From: Cardiocondyla obscurior
Lineage: Eukaryota; Arthropoda; Insecta; Hymenoptera; Formicidae
Direction: 5' to 3'
NCBI RefSeq assembly: GCF_019399895.1
Contig: NC_091879.1
Location: 5,225,001-5,289,000 of the forward strand
DNA: 64,000 nt
This document shows, piece after piece, positions 1 to 10,404 of this stretch (position 1 is its first letter; every line of letters begins with the position of its first letter). Made by a program: the position numbers and the translations under genes. The notes below the pieces were generated by a model. The model had not been told where the DNA came from. It did no database searches and worked only from the letters and a program-made list of their open reading frames with translations.

Positions 1-195
1 ATGTTCTGTGCACTTGACATTGTTGCCATAATTTTCACTACTGAGCGCACTCACAAACAGTTTAACTGGCTTGTTATGAATTTCGCGGCACTCGCGTATA
101 TTACCTGGGCCCATAACCTGTTGAAAAGGTCCGTAAATAAAGAGCTGCGGAATTTGATAAGTATAAAAGTATATGAGTTTTATTTAACAGAATAC
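1..195 (-). other. Possible terminal exon at window edge (uncertain)
   Basis: The minus strand stays open for about 60 codons from about position 180 to the left edge and reads as ordinary mixed-composition protein, including the string QVMGPGNIRECREIHNK. An AG preceded by pyrimidines lies near its start, so it could be an internal or last exon of a gene beyond the window. The plus strand is open over the same stretch, which weakens the case. I do not recognise the protein. Confidence 0.2.
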
Positions 196-228
196 ATCCG
201 TCTCGGTAGAGCGGTCGGAACGGAATGA

Positions 229-570
229 GACAATGGAATAGATAATGAGGATAGGATCACAAAAGAACGGCCGAGAAGTCACGCAGCGCGAATATTGATA
301 TACGTGACTCACGGGTAGCAAAATCTAAGATAACTAACAAAGGGGGGCTTGAGTTCGTTGATTCAAGACTCTATTCCTGACACTTTTTTATACACTGTCT
401 TTTTTTTTTTAATAACGTTATTTATAATTTTCTTTATTAATAACATCAATATTTGACATATTACGTGACGGATAATATAAAAAAATAGAAATGTTTCGAA
501 ATAGGTGCGCTTACCCTAGTTTTATTTAGAATTATTATTATAAAATCGAAGTATATTAAACGACATAAGA
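229..570. other. AT-rich spacer, nothing recognised
   Basis: No open frame of interest. A G-run at about 340 and long T-runs are the only structure. It may include the left end of the Harbinger element that follows, but I could not define a terminal repeat or a 3-bp target duplication. Confidence 0.4.
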
Positions 571-1902
571 GATGGGCGAACAGAAGATGGCACGTAAGAC
601 CTATTAATAAAAATAGACAACAACAAGGAGAATATCATAATTTATTTAAAGAGCTTAAAAAATCAAATGACAACATGTTTTTTAAATATACTAGAATGTC
701 GATGACACATTTTGATAAATTATTAAGTTTTGTACAACCTAGTCTTGTCAAAAAAAGTTGACGGGCTCTTGTTCCACAAGAGAGACTCCTTATTGCTTTG
801 AGGTAAGTTTATTCTTCTGTACTTTTAGTGTGTGTCAATAAAACTAAATTTATTTGTTAAACTAATTTCTTCCGAATTTTATTATGAAAAACTTTTAATT
901 AACTATTGAATTTCATTATTTTATCTTATGCGTTTATTAGATATTATAAATGTATTTTTTTTTATTTTACAGATACCTTGTAACTGGAAATTCAATAAGC
1001 TCAATTGCATTTTCTTTTCGAGTTGGTCAATCCACAGCAAGAAATATATTAAAAGAAGTTTGCACTGCCATCTTTAACAATATTAGTTCGTTATATTTGA
1101 CAGCTCCAACAGAAAAAGTTTGGAAATCGATTGTAGATGAATACTAGAACACATGGCAATTGACAAATTGTTCTGGAGCTGTAGATGGCAAACATATTAG
1201 ATTGAGATGTCCACTAAATTCTGGCAGTTGCTGTTATAATTATAAAAAGTACTTTAGTTTCGTATTGATGGGTATTTGTGATCATCTGTACCGATTTAAA
1301 CTAGTAGACATCGGAGCTTATAGAGGAAACAGTGACAGTGGAATATTTCAGGCCTTAATTATCGGACAAAATTTAAAGAACAATAAATTAAATTTGCCAA
1401 TTAGTAATGCCAAACTTCCTGGCACTGACATAAGTATCCCTGGATTCTTCACTGGAGACGCTGCTTTTCCACTTACGACAAGGATAATGAAGCCTTATTG
1501 TGGCACACATTTAACTACTTCTCAAAAAATTTTTAATTATAGGCATTCTAGAGCAAGCGCACAATAGAAAGTTTTTTTGGTATTTTAGCTAGTCGTTGGC
1601 AAGTTTTTAATAAGTCCATTTGTTTATTGCCAGAAACAGCAGATAAAGTAACTTTAGCGTCAGTATGTTTGCACAATTTTTTAATGTGTAAAAAACAGAA
1701 AGATAGTAGCAAACAGTATAGTCAAGAAATTGATAAAGACAATACATATTGGTTATCTTTAGAAGATGCTGAGCAAGATAATACACTCAGTACAGCAAGA
1801 GCAGTAGCTCAACGAAATATTTTGTGTGAATATTTTGTTAGTTCCAGGGGAGAAGCAACATTTCAATACGATTACATACAAAGAGGTACTTTTCGGGATT
1901 AA
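571..1902 (+). pseudogene. Decayed PIF/Harbinger (HARBI1-like) transposase
   Basis: A DDE transposase of the PIF/Harbinger superfamily, which cuts and pastes DNA at TWA targets. The first exon (about 571-802) ends at a GTAAGT donor and is followed by an intron with a TTTTACAG acceptor at about 970. The second exon carries family hallmarks: a GAVDGKHI box at about 1178-1201 (first catalytic Asp), a GDAAF box near 1458 (second Asp) and an ESFFG-ILASRW block near 1575. It is dead. There is a TGA in exon 1 near 760, a TAG at 1145-1147 and a single-base frameshift near 1557. The frame resumes to 1902 with the usual helical C-terminus. No Myb-like partner ORF is visible. Confidence 0.85.
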
Positions 1903-2353
1903 AAATATCCATTTAGTTAATTTTGAGGTTTTTTTAATAATAATTAATTTAAGGTTTAAGATTTTTTTATGTTCAGCAAGTTATTATATTTTCTAAGTTT
2001 TATGAATCTGTACAAATTAAAATTTCACTATTAATTTCACTATAACTTTTTTGTAATGAATAAAAGGTGTGAAACCATATTCATACATAATTACATATTA
2101 ATTAAATCGAACAATTCGTATTTCTAAAATAACTTATTCAACAATAACGCATAAAAAAAGTTCCCATTTTCATTTTAAATGCATATGACAAAATTAATTT
2201 GTAGAAAAACTGCCTAAATCGACGTGTATTGTCGATCGATAACAGAGAATCACACTTTTAAATAAATTATCTCTTATAGTTCTACATGCTTTTCTTCCTG
2301 AGCGTTTTTCCTAAGTAGTTGTGAGTAGGGAATAAACACGGGTTCTAATCCAT
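1903..2353. other. AT-rich spacer
   Basis: No gene seen. It probably includes the 3' end of the Harbinger copy. It also contains an AATAAA-type signal near 2060. Confidence 0.4.
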
Positions 2354-2624
2354 GGGGCAATGAGCGGGGCGCGGGGACGGGGACGAATCTACAGCAAGAG
2401 AAGCGCAGGGAGGTGGAATCTTACTGGCGTAGAGACATAAGAGAAAAAGAGTGGGGTGATTCGTTCGTCTCTACGCCTGTGAGATTCCACCTCCCTGCGC
2501 TTCTCTTGCTGTAGATCCTTCCACCGTCCCCGCGCCCCGCTCATTGCCCCAAGAATTAAAACTCCTCCCTGCGCTCCTCTTGCTGTAGATCCTTCCCCCG
2601 TCCCCGCGCCCCGCTCATTGCCCC
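2354..2624. repeat. GC-rich hairpin repeat (MITE-like)
   Basis: The arm beginning GGGGCAATGAGCGGGGCG at 2354 is repeated in inverse orientation ending at 2550, with about 65 matching bases on each side of a 60-bp loop. A further inverse copy of the outer part ends at 2624. Flanks show CAT on the left and ATG on the right, so no clean target duplication. It looks like a short palindromic non-autonomous element with one extra arm. Confidence 0.65.
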
Positions 2625-2785
2625 ATGAATTCAAACTCGCATGTCAGCAAAAATCTCACGCACCGCCCATTTTCGCACCGACCATTTTTATTACGCACCG
2701 ACCATCTTTACGCATCCGAGAATCTGCGCATTGCCACCGAAAAATTGGGATAAAAATTTAAAAAATATAAAATTTTGCTCACCAA

Positions 2786-3103
2786 TTAGTTGGGCCGCTT
2801 TCTTTTCACTGACGGCAGGTCGTCGTCGATAAAAGCGAAGCGCCTCGTATGGCCACACAAATGTAGACGTTTGTCCACAATGTGTGCCCCGTCGTCGCCA
2901 ACTCGCGGTGTTCTATCGACGACAACCTCGTCGACTTTTCGCGTTCGGACGTATTCACGCAGCCGGTCGCCCTGATAGACGTCCAGCAACGCGACCTTGT
3001 TTTTCTTGTGCGTGTTGCACCATAAACCGCCCGAACTAAATGCGTTTTTCGCGCCTATTTCTCTATTAAAAATATGGTGAATAACTGAATTACACTTATC
3101 CAT
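2786..3103 (-). CDS. Hypothetical protein fragment
   Basis: An open frame of 105 codons starting with ATG, rich in charged residues. It includes a CNTHKK stretch, a LDVYQGDRLREYVR block and a basic C-terminus (KRKRPN). Base composition is more GC-rich than the surroundings and resembles the genes of Maverick B rather than piece C beside it. A possible donor (GTGAGC) lies just past the stop, so it may be an exon of a longer gene. I do not recognise the family. It may be a fragment of another mobile element. Confidence 0.35.
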   Translation of the reverse strand: MDKCNSVIHHIFNREIGAKNAFSSGGLWCNTHKKNKVALLDVYQGDRLREYVRTRKVDEVVVDRTPRVGDDGAHIVDKRLHLCGHTRRFAFIDDDLPSVKRKRPN

Positions 3104-3472
3104 TGCAATACGTTTCGTTCACGACTGGCAGCTATGAGCTCGTCGCATAATCGCGATGCATAAAAATGCTTATGCGAAAAGAATGCATTTGGTGGTGGTA
3201 CCACACTCAGGTGACGAGACCATAATACCGAGAAATTAAAATGCAAACGTAGCAAGATCAGGAGACGGTAGAAATTTTATTTCATTAAGAACAGCGGTGC
3301 ATACATTAATAAAATAAAATATTTTTTTAATATTACTTTATTACATATTTTATATTTACATTTAAACACCATTCACAGAAAAGATAAAATATTATTTTAC
3401 TACATCTTTTAACGTTGTATTTATTAAGAAAAGTACATAAGAATAAAATTGTTTAATAATCATTAATATATT

Positions 3473-4152
3473 TTATATGCTAAAGACAAGAGCTAACAAC
3501 TCACAATCAATAAATTGGTTTCTATCAAATAAATTGCTAGCACGTATTGCATCTACAACATTAGATTGGTTCTTCACAGCTGAAACGATGTTTGAGAATT
3601 GTGCATACTTGACATCAATTTGATTGAGAACTGCAATCATTCTATCAAAAGTTAATGTGATGCAGTCATCGAGAGTAAGCATCCTGTGATACGTTGACTC
3701 AGTCATTAATATGTGCACTTTGTTGGCTTCCAATCGCAGAAGATTTAAATTATTCATGGTATAGAGTCGTGCTGATACTGAACCGAGTTGTACAAAATCT
3801 TCTGGATTTCTGAATTTATTATGAAGCAGATTCAGAATGTTTTCCTGGTATTCACAAAGAGACTTCCAAGCTTCGAGAAATAATACAATTTCATGTCCTC
3901 GAGTGTCACCGATAGCGATCTCAACATAACTTTGCGAGCCAACGTTCACACCAATTTCGAGATATTTACAACTGGTGGCTGTAAGCGCATAACGTCTGCT
4001 TAACAAGCGCATAGTGCGTTGTTTGGTTGAGGTGCTGTAAAAGTTTTTATATAAAAAAATTGAAAAAATTTGTGCAAAATTAATACTCACACATTATTTG
4101 AATATGATGCCAATGATGATGTGCTAGCTACAGTTGGAACGTAGAAGTCCAT
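3473..4152 (-). CDS. Conserved Maverick gene of unknown function (intact copy)
   Basis: Two exons: 4152-4091 (start ATG) and 4034-3473, joined across a 56-bp intron with a GTGAGT donor and ACAG acceptor; the phase fits. The product is about 208 aa. Its body (YLEIGVNVG, then a long helical C-terminal half ending in FIDCELLALVF) matches the product of 56314-57030 over its whole length, though that copy carries a nonsense codon. No catalytic motif is visible. The pattern YLEIGxNVG-xxYVEI looks like a beta-hairpin core. Conservation between two diverged lineages argues for a real virion or regulatory function. Confidence 0.7.
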
Positions 4153-4306
4153 TTTGTATGCAGTGTTTTTCAGCGTGAACGAATACGACTAATGCTGTAG
4201 TTTAATTTTGGCTTCGAATTTATACACAAGCCCCCACTATAATTGCTATCATTATTAATATAAAATGCATTAAACAGCAAGATTGATTTTATCGACAATG
4301 TTTTTT

Positions 4307-4750
4307 CTATGTATTATATGCAACACATATTGGACATATATAGCATGGAAATATTGTATACGTTGGAAGTCTGCAATTAGTGCATGATCTTCCACATAAT
4401 GCACCAAAAATATCTATTTCATGTTTGACAATAGATTGCATTGTTTCACCATCATTTAAATTAATCATGCATGATGCACACAGCACAGTATTTCCAATTA
4501 ACGAGCAATAATAAAAAGTTATCATACAATGTCTGGTTTGCCCATTAAGTGCGCGAATTCGCGGTGAATTTAATGTCACACATATGCGATCTTCGAGATC
4601 CTCACTTTGATCACTCACATAGTCACTGTCATCAGACAATGTGGAATTATCATCGTCGTCAGATAAATCTAAGTCCATTAATACATTTTGGCCTCCGTCT
4701 TGTTCTTCTTCTTCATCAGATAAGTCCATAATTACGTTTAAATCAACCAT
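4307..4750 (-). CDS. Acidic N-terminus plus C4-type zinc-ribbon protein
   Basis: The 147-aa product has an Asp/Glu/Ser-rich first half (blocks such as DLSDEEEE and DLSDDDDN), then a Cys-rich C-terminal half: CASC, CGRSCTNC and CYICPIC, spaced like a two-metal zinc ribbon. The same plan occurs at 19890, 26111 and 31889, so this is a Maverick gene family. An acidic tail with zinc-binding knuckles would suit a transcription or chromatin cofactor, but that is inference. It lies head-to-head with the polymerase gene at 5726, separated by about 1 kb of repeats. Confidence 0.7.
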   Translation of the reverse strand: MVDLNVIMDLSDEEEEQDGGQNVLMDLDLSDDDDNSTLSDDSDYVSDQSEDLEDRICVTLNSPRIRALNGQTRHCMITFYYCSLIGNTVLCASCMINLNDGETMQSIVKHEIDIFGALCGRSCTNCRLPTYTIFPCYICPICVAYNT

Positions 4751-5725
4751 TTTTATATAAAAATGTTTTTTAATTGCGGCTTACGTTTAAGTGAACAATT
4801 AATATACATATATGCATGAAAAAATTCGGTGGTTTTTATATTAGCCATACATCGCCGGTGGGTGGGATTATAATTTTGTGAGAACGGCGGCAGCGAATAA
4901 GCGTTAAAAGTCACATGCGTAAAGCCAATAAGATTATTTTACTGTAGTGAGATCAATGGATATATAAAATATGCAAATTATGCATTTTATAAGTTCAAAG
5001 CACTGTACGAGAAGAATAAAGATGATGTATCAGATGACAAATGTTTGCTAAAACGTTGCATATGCAATTTGCAAAAGCTAATAAGTTCAATGCACTGTGA
5101 GAGAAGAATAAAGAGATGCATTCGATGAATAAAATGGTAACTGGATCTATCATATAATACCACACATAGTGGTAATTTGATAACTCATTTTGTGAAATTA
5201 ATAAGTTCAATGCACTGAGAAAAGAATAAAAGTGATGCGGCCAGTGAATAAAATGGTAATTTGATCGATTGCATGTAAATGGTAACTTGATCAATCATTT
5301 CGTAGAAATTATAAGTTTGACGAACTCCATGATCTCTGAAATCAGCATATTCTCATTTCGTAGAAATTATAAGTTTAATGAACTCCATGATCTTTGAAAT
5401 CAGCACATTTGTTTGATGCACTGCAAGATTCTCAGAATATAAGATGAATGTAAAATTATGCATTTGGTGAAAAATGAGAAATTTTAATGTGCCATAAAAA
5501 TGGTGGCAAATGTTTAAATATATAAACTTAGCAGTTACGTGAAACAATTAAAATAAAAATATCGTTGTGAATGTATAGTAATATGTAATTGTCACAATGA
5601 AATCATTGAACTTGCTAAAATGTAAACTCAGCATTTTTATTATGTGATGCAGTGAAACAACGTATAAAAGTATGGGCGAGTGCATGAGTTTAATCATTAG
5701 TCATACATAAATCTTGGGAGTAATA
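4751..5725. repeat. Divergent intergenic region with imperfect tandem repeats
   Basis: Between 4985 and 5420 the phrase ATAAGTTCAATGCACTG-AGAGAAGAATAAA recurs three times at 100-110 bp spacing. A second phrase, ATTATAAGTTTAATGAACTCCATGATC, occurs twice. The region separates two diverging genes and probably contains both promoters. No gene recognised. Confidence 0.6.
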
Positions 5726-6196
5726 ATGGATCAGTTAGAGCAAGAGCTGGTGGCACAAGCAGATCAATTAAATTCAAGTAATGAATTTTGCGTATGGCAG
5801 CAACAATGTGAGGAATATATTGAGTCGCTGGAAAAACAAAATCGAAATAAACGCCCAAGATTATCCATCGGCGCTCAAAATTCAATTGTTGCGCGTATTG
5901 CCCGTATTGAAAGTTTAATAGATTTAACGCAGCGGCGTTTTGTTCACGAAGGTGCTGGATATAATTCATGTAAGGCGGGACTTCGATGGTGCAAGATTGA
6001 CACTGCTTTTAAAAGTCGCATATTAACTGGTGCAGTAGTCAATTCAAAATATATTGAACCTCAACAGTTTCTTGAAGATGCTCGAGACATTGTGCTCGAA
6101 CATGTGCAAAATGTTATGCGTGAACATCGTAATGTGAAAATAAATACTGTGTTCAATGGTGAATTTGTAGCAGGTGCAAAAACCTCAAATAAGTAG
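5726..6196 (+). pseudogene. 5' fragment of Maverick family B DNA polymerase
   Basis: About 155 codons that align from end to end with the first 180 residues of the polymerase of element B (shared blocks include RxSxGxxxSxVARIARIE, IxTAFKSRIxTG and NxxYIEPxxFLEDA). It lacks all polymerase motifs because the gene is cut at 6192 by the terminal repeat of piece A, whose first bases supply the stop codon TAG. I chose the ATG at 5726 because the frame before it has no ATG. Confidence 0.8.
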
Positions 6197-6392
6197 ATGT
6201 ATACTGAGCGGTTCTGGATCACTACGTGTTAGTGTATCCGTGTGACCTAGGGCGAGGGGTAATGACGTCACGCAAGGAGGGGGGTGTTAATCGTTCCCTC
6301 TCGCTCGCACTCGTTCGCGCCGCCCATCATCTCCTCTCGCTCGCACTCGTTGAACGCATGGAGCGGTTCTGGATCACTACGTGTTAGAGTAT
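6192..6392 (+). repeat. Maverick A terminal repeat, outer part
   Basis: Contains one full terminal-repeat subunit (GGTTCTGGATCACTACG, a TGACGTCA octamer at about 6263, a run of G) followed by CGTTCCCTCTCGCTCGCAC-type minisatellite and the start of a second subunit. Identical in layout to 24753-24955. Confidence 0.85.
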
Positions 6393-6393
6393 T

Positions 6394-7537
6394 CAAAAAA
6401 AGCGCCAAGTATAGGCGAGCGAGAAAAGCGTCCTCGAAAAAGTTTTTAAGCAAAACCAAGATTCCCCCAAAAAAAGACTCCCTTAAAATTATACTCCCCC
6501 AAAAATAGAACATAAAATGTGTACTTTAATAATAACAAATACTCTTTATAAAACTAATAAGATCAAATAATTGCGCCAAGAACCTGAAGAAAATAGAAAA
6601 TTATATTTAAGTAAATCCAAGACTCCCCCTAAAAAAAACTTTTCCCAAAAAAAGACTCCCTTAAAATTATACTCCCCAAAAATAGAATATAAAATGTGCA
6701 CTTTAATAACAAATACTCTTTATAAAACTAATGAGATCAAATAAATGCGCCAAGAACCTGAAGAAAATAAAAAATTATATTTAAACAAAATCAAGATTCC
6801 CCCCAAAAAAAACTCCCCCAAAATAGAACATAAAATGTGTACTTTAATAATACCAAATACTCTTTATAAAATTAATGAGATCAAATAATTGCGCCAAGAA
6901 CCTGAAGAAAATAGAAAATTATATTTAAGCAAAACAAGATTCCCCCCAAAAAAGACCCCTAAAATAGAACATAAAATATGTACTTTAATATCAAATACTC
7001 TTTATAAAACTAATGAGTTCAAATAATTACGCCAAGAACTTGAAAGAGCTAACATATTTTTAATTACAAACTTATGTGGAATCATACAAACGTAGACCTA
7101 GGTTTGCCCCAATAATATAACGTGGTTAACATTGCAAACCCATAGAACTGTACAAAAGTAAACTTAGGTTCGCTCCGATATGATATAACATGGTATATAA
7201 CATGGTAATGTAAAGAAAAAAAAAAAACTTGGCGCTGCGAAACCAAATCTTTAAAATCTCAAATTATATTTTTGCTTTTTACTTTTTTTGGGAAAAGTTT
7301 TTTTTAGGGGGAGTCTTGGATTTACTTAAATATAATTTTCTATTTTCTTCAGGTTCTTGGCGCAATTATTTGATCTCATTAGTTTTATAAAGAGTATTTG
7401 TTATTATTAAAGTACACATTTTATGTTCTATTTTTGGGGAGTATAATTTTAAGGGAGTCTTTTTTTGGGGGAATCTTGGTTTTGCTTAAAAACTTTTTCG
7501 AGGACGCTTTTCTCGCTCGCCTATACTTGGCGCTTTT
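6394..7537. repeat. Large inverted repeat enclosing four direct repeats
   Basis: Arms 6394-6654 and 7282-7537 are near-perfect inverse copies of about 255 bp, both beginning with the element-end motif TTCAAAAAAAGCGCCAAGTATAGGCG. Between and overlapping them a phrase starting GAACATAAAATGTGTAC recurs at about 6508, 6685, 6827 and 6968 (140-180 bp apart). A third partial element end lies at about 7655-7690. This looks like several stacked ends of the same Helitron-like family. No gene. Confidence 0.75.
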
Positions 7538-8706
7538 TTTGAACCTTTTTTTTAAAAAAGGTCAGTTTTTTTTGGGGGGGGGGATATCATTCATTTTGTA
7601 GTTATAATCTTTTTAGGGGGAGTCTTGGTTTTGCTTAAAACTTTTTTAAAAAGCTTCTCACGCGCTTATACTTGACGCTTTTTTTAAACCTTTTTTTTTA
7701 AGAAGGTAAGTTTTTGGAAAAGATATCATTTATTTTGTAGTTATAATATAATAATCTAGAGACACGTTAGTGTTCTACGTTACATGCACAAGCAGCGTGA
7801 TCGATTGTGTCATTACGCGAGATCTTTTATTCTGAGCTATTGAGATGTTTGGATCTCAACAACGGTCTAACCGATCGCTTTTAAAACATGTTTCTTTATA
7901 TATAACTTTGTACATAAAATACACGTTTTTTGTTGTATCTATTTTTGCTGTACAATTGATACTTTTTAGAAAAATGTTTGATAAAATTGATGCTATAACA
8001 AGTTCGGGGTGAACTTGTGTCATACTTGTACAATTCGACATATATTTGTAATATTATAGAAATTAGAATGGGCCTCATCCAACGCCCAAACTCGTGAGAC
8101 GCACCAAATTAATTCTTTTCGTCTCTCCGTTGTAGTATTATTATTTGACGCCTCATACGTTTTTATATAGGTTTGCAATATTTAGTTTTGTTTATCACTA
8201 CTCGAATTTCTCGAGAAAAATCTTTGGCTTCGTTCAGCAGAAAAAACTGCTTTGCAACTATTACAAAAATATTAAAATTGATTGACGCATTTTTAATAAA
8301 AATTGTAAAGTTTATTTTAAATACTTTAAATTTAAATTGTATTAAAATTTTTTTAGAGAAGATTTTATTTAAAAAATTACTCCAAGTTAAATGTATCAAG
8401 ACAAACCTAGGTTCATCCTTGTACGGTTTCACATAAATTTGTAATCTTAACAACGGTTCAACAAATCATTTTCTATATATAATCCTTTAAAAACTTATAT
8501 TTTATCATAACTCGAGATTCTCGAAAAAAATCTTTGGCTACGTTCAGCAGAAAAATCTACTTTACAATTTAGTAAACACCATATCAAATTTAATTCGTAT
8601 CATTATTTTTTAACAAATTTTTTATAAATATCTAAATTAAATATCAATCAGATTTTATTACATTTTTTTTATTAATGATTACTTCTTGATCTATATATGC
8701 AATTTG
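7538..8706. repeat. Helitron-like terminal region with duplicated blocks
   Basis: Two related blocks, 7850-8060 and 8395-8560, share CAACAACGGT-, GGTTCA-CTTGTAC- and ATTTGTAAT-type phrases. A second pair (8195-8260 and 8510-8570) shares CTCGAGAAAAATCTTTGGC and GTTCAGCAGAAAAA. The same phrases occur in inverse orientation at 7060-7110. No coding potential. These are probably non-coding 3' sequence of the rolling-circle element. Confidence 0.5.
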
Positions 8707-10380
8707 TTAAATATATTTATTTCTTTCAATTTTTTGTAAAAAAAGTATATAAAGATCTTTAGCACCTTTGGGCCATTGTCTTTTTCTAATTTTCGTGTCA
8801 TCAATTTCGATCCAACTATTAGATGATCCTTCTCTACAAATATTTGTATAATGTTCTTTATCAATACTTAAACCATTATAAAATATACCATTTATAACTT
8901 TATATGATTGTCCAGCTACCAGTACTTTAGTCGTTGGAATAGAAGATATATTAAAGTTACGTTTTGTTTTTATTACTTTATCTTCTTTTTGCGAAAATAA
9001 TGCAAAATGAATAATAATTATATCTTTTGTTAATGTTAATTCATTTTTAAACAATATATTATTTCCTGTACAATTTTTACATGACCCGGTTTCTGATTGA
9101 TTCCAATGTGCAAATGTAACATCTAATAACTCTTTCAAGTTATAGCTTTTTTTCTTCAAATTATTAATAGGTATTGAAATAAATAAATTATTAGAACAAA
9201 TTGTTTTTGTATATTGACAAGTAACACACCGAGTAGAAGAAGTAACCTCATGCTCTACTGATTCTCTTATACACTCGTACCTTGTACACAAAATTGTTAG
9301 AAACTTTAATGCATCTAGTTTTTCGTTCATTGAAAACGATTCTCCTAAATCTTGTCGAACATCATATGTATTTAAATTACTCATTCCATATTCATATCGA
9401 TGCATTAACATACGTAAAATATTTGACTTATCACAATTAAGCAATTGCTTTCTAATGGCATTTAAATGCAATAGACATTGTACAACTGTATTAGCGTAAC
9501 ATGAAACATTATCTGTATTTTGAAAACCACGTAAAACCCAAGTGGTATTTATTTGTAACATTTGATTTTGCTGACCATTCTCTTGAAAGGCTTCGACTAG
9601 TTTCGACAATACCCATGGAATATCTTTCACTTTGGAATGACGTTCTCTTTGAATAGAAATTATTTCTACGTCTGGTTTGTATTTATATCTTAGCCGATTA
9701 TACTCGTTAATAGCTTTTTCGTCAGCTGTCACTGCTGAAGGATCAAAATTAATCAAATGTAATCCTTTCAAAGATGTTACTCGAGATAATGCTACATAAG
9801 TTTGACCGCAATTAAATATACAATTGCCTATGTCAATAACAGCACTCTGTAAACTCAATCCTTGACTTTTATGAATAGTTATTCCATAACTCAAACACAG
9901 TGGAAATTGTTTTCTTACAACAAATGCTTTATCCACCACTTCAAATTTGACGTTCACTCTTTCAATCAAATATTCTAATCCTGAAGGTAAAAGTAATTTG
10001 ATTTTTTCTACACAATCGGTAGATATATCTCGTACAATTGAAACTACTGTAGCTACTGTACCGTTTACCAGACCCAAAGTAGCATCAATATTACGCCTTA
10101 TCATAACTTTTGCTCCAATTTTAATTACAATTTCTTTTGAAAGTCCAGCAGTTTTAGAACTATCATCGTCATTATTTGATAATACTTTTAATACTTTTTT
10201 TTTTAAATATGAAGTACAGTCAATTGCATCTTCAGCAATTAGTAATATCTCTTTCGAATCAATGCGACTTAACATAGCTTTATTAAGAGTGTCACACATA
10301 TGACGTGTAGGCAATAGACAAACAATATTCGATGAACAATTATTAATATAATCACATAATTCCTTTAATCTGGATTCCAA
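8707..10380 (-). pseudogene. Helitron PIF1 helicase C-terminal half fused to a USP-type protease domain
   Basis: Continues the helicase of 10405-12030 in the same frame after one in-frame TAA. Residues 1-235 hold the later SF1 motifs: the PLCLSYGITIHKSQG block (about 160-174) and QTYVALSRVTS (193-203). After a linker, residues 281-557 form a ubiquitin-specific protease: Cys box GFQNTDNVSCYANTVVQCL with the nucleophile Cys at about 294, a finger with CVTC and CKNC pairs, and a His box EHYTNICREG near residue 510 followed by SWIEIDD and a final LFLQK. The catalytic Cys and His are present. This fits a deubiquitinating enzyme made as the tail of the replicase. The upstream stop means this copy is probably not expressed whole. 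Confidence 0.75.
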
Positions 10381-10404
10381 AGAATTACTTTTGAAAGATA
10401 TTTT

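Larger units (their letters stand above)
3260..6191. mobile_element. Maverick/Polinton fragment C (AT-rich lineage)
   Basis: Three genes here have clear counterparts in Maverick B: 3473-4152 matches the gene at 56314-57030, 4307-4750 matches 31889-32311, and 5726-6196 matches the start of the DNA polymerase at 32545. Codons are AT-rich, as in piece D. The left limit is unclear. The right limit is sharp: the terminal repeat of piece A begins at 6192 inside the polymerase gene. Order and strands differ from B, where the first of these genes sits at the far right end and the second is on the plus strand. Confidence 0.8.

Noticed and set aside
2641..2832. 63-codon ORF with CACCGACCAT repeats
   Set aside because: Short, repetitive, overlaps the end of the hairpin repeat; no domain.
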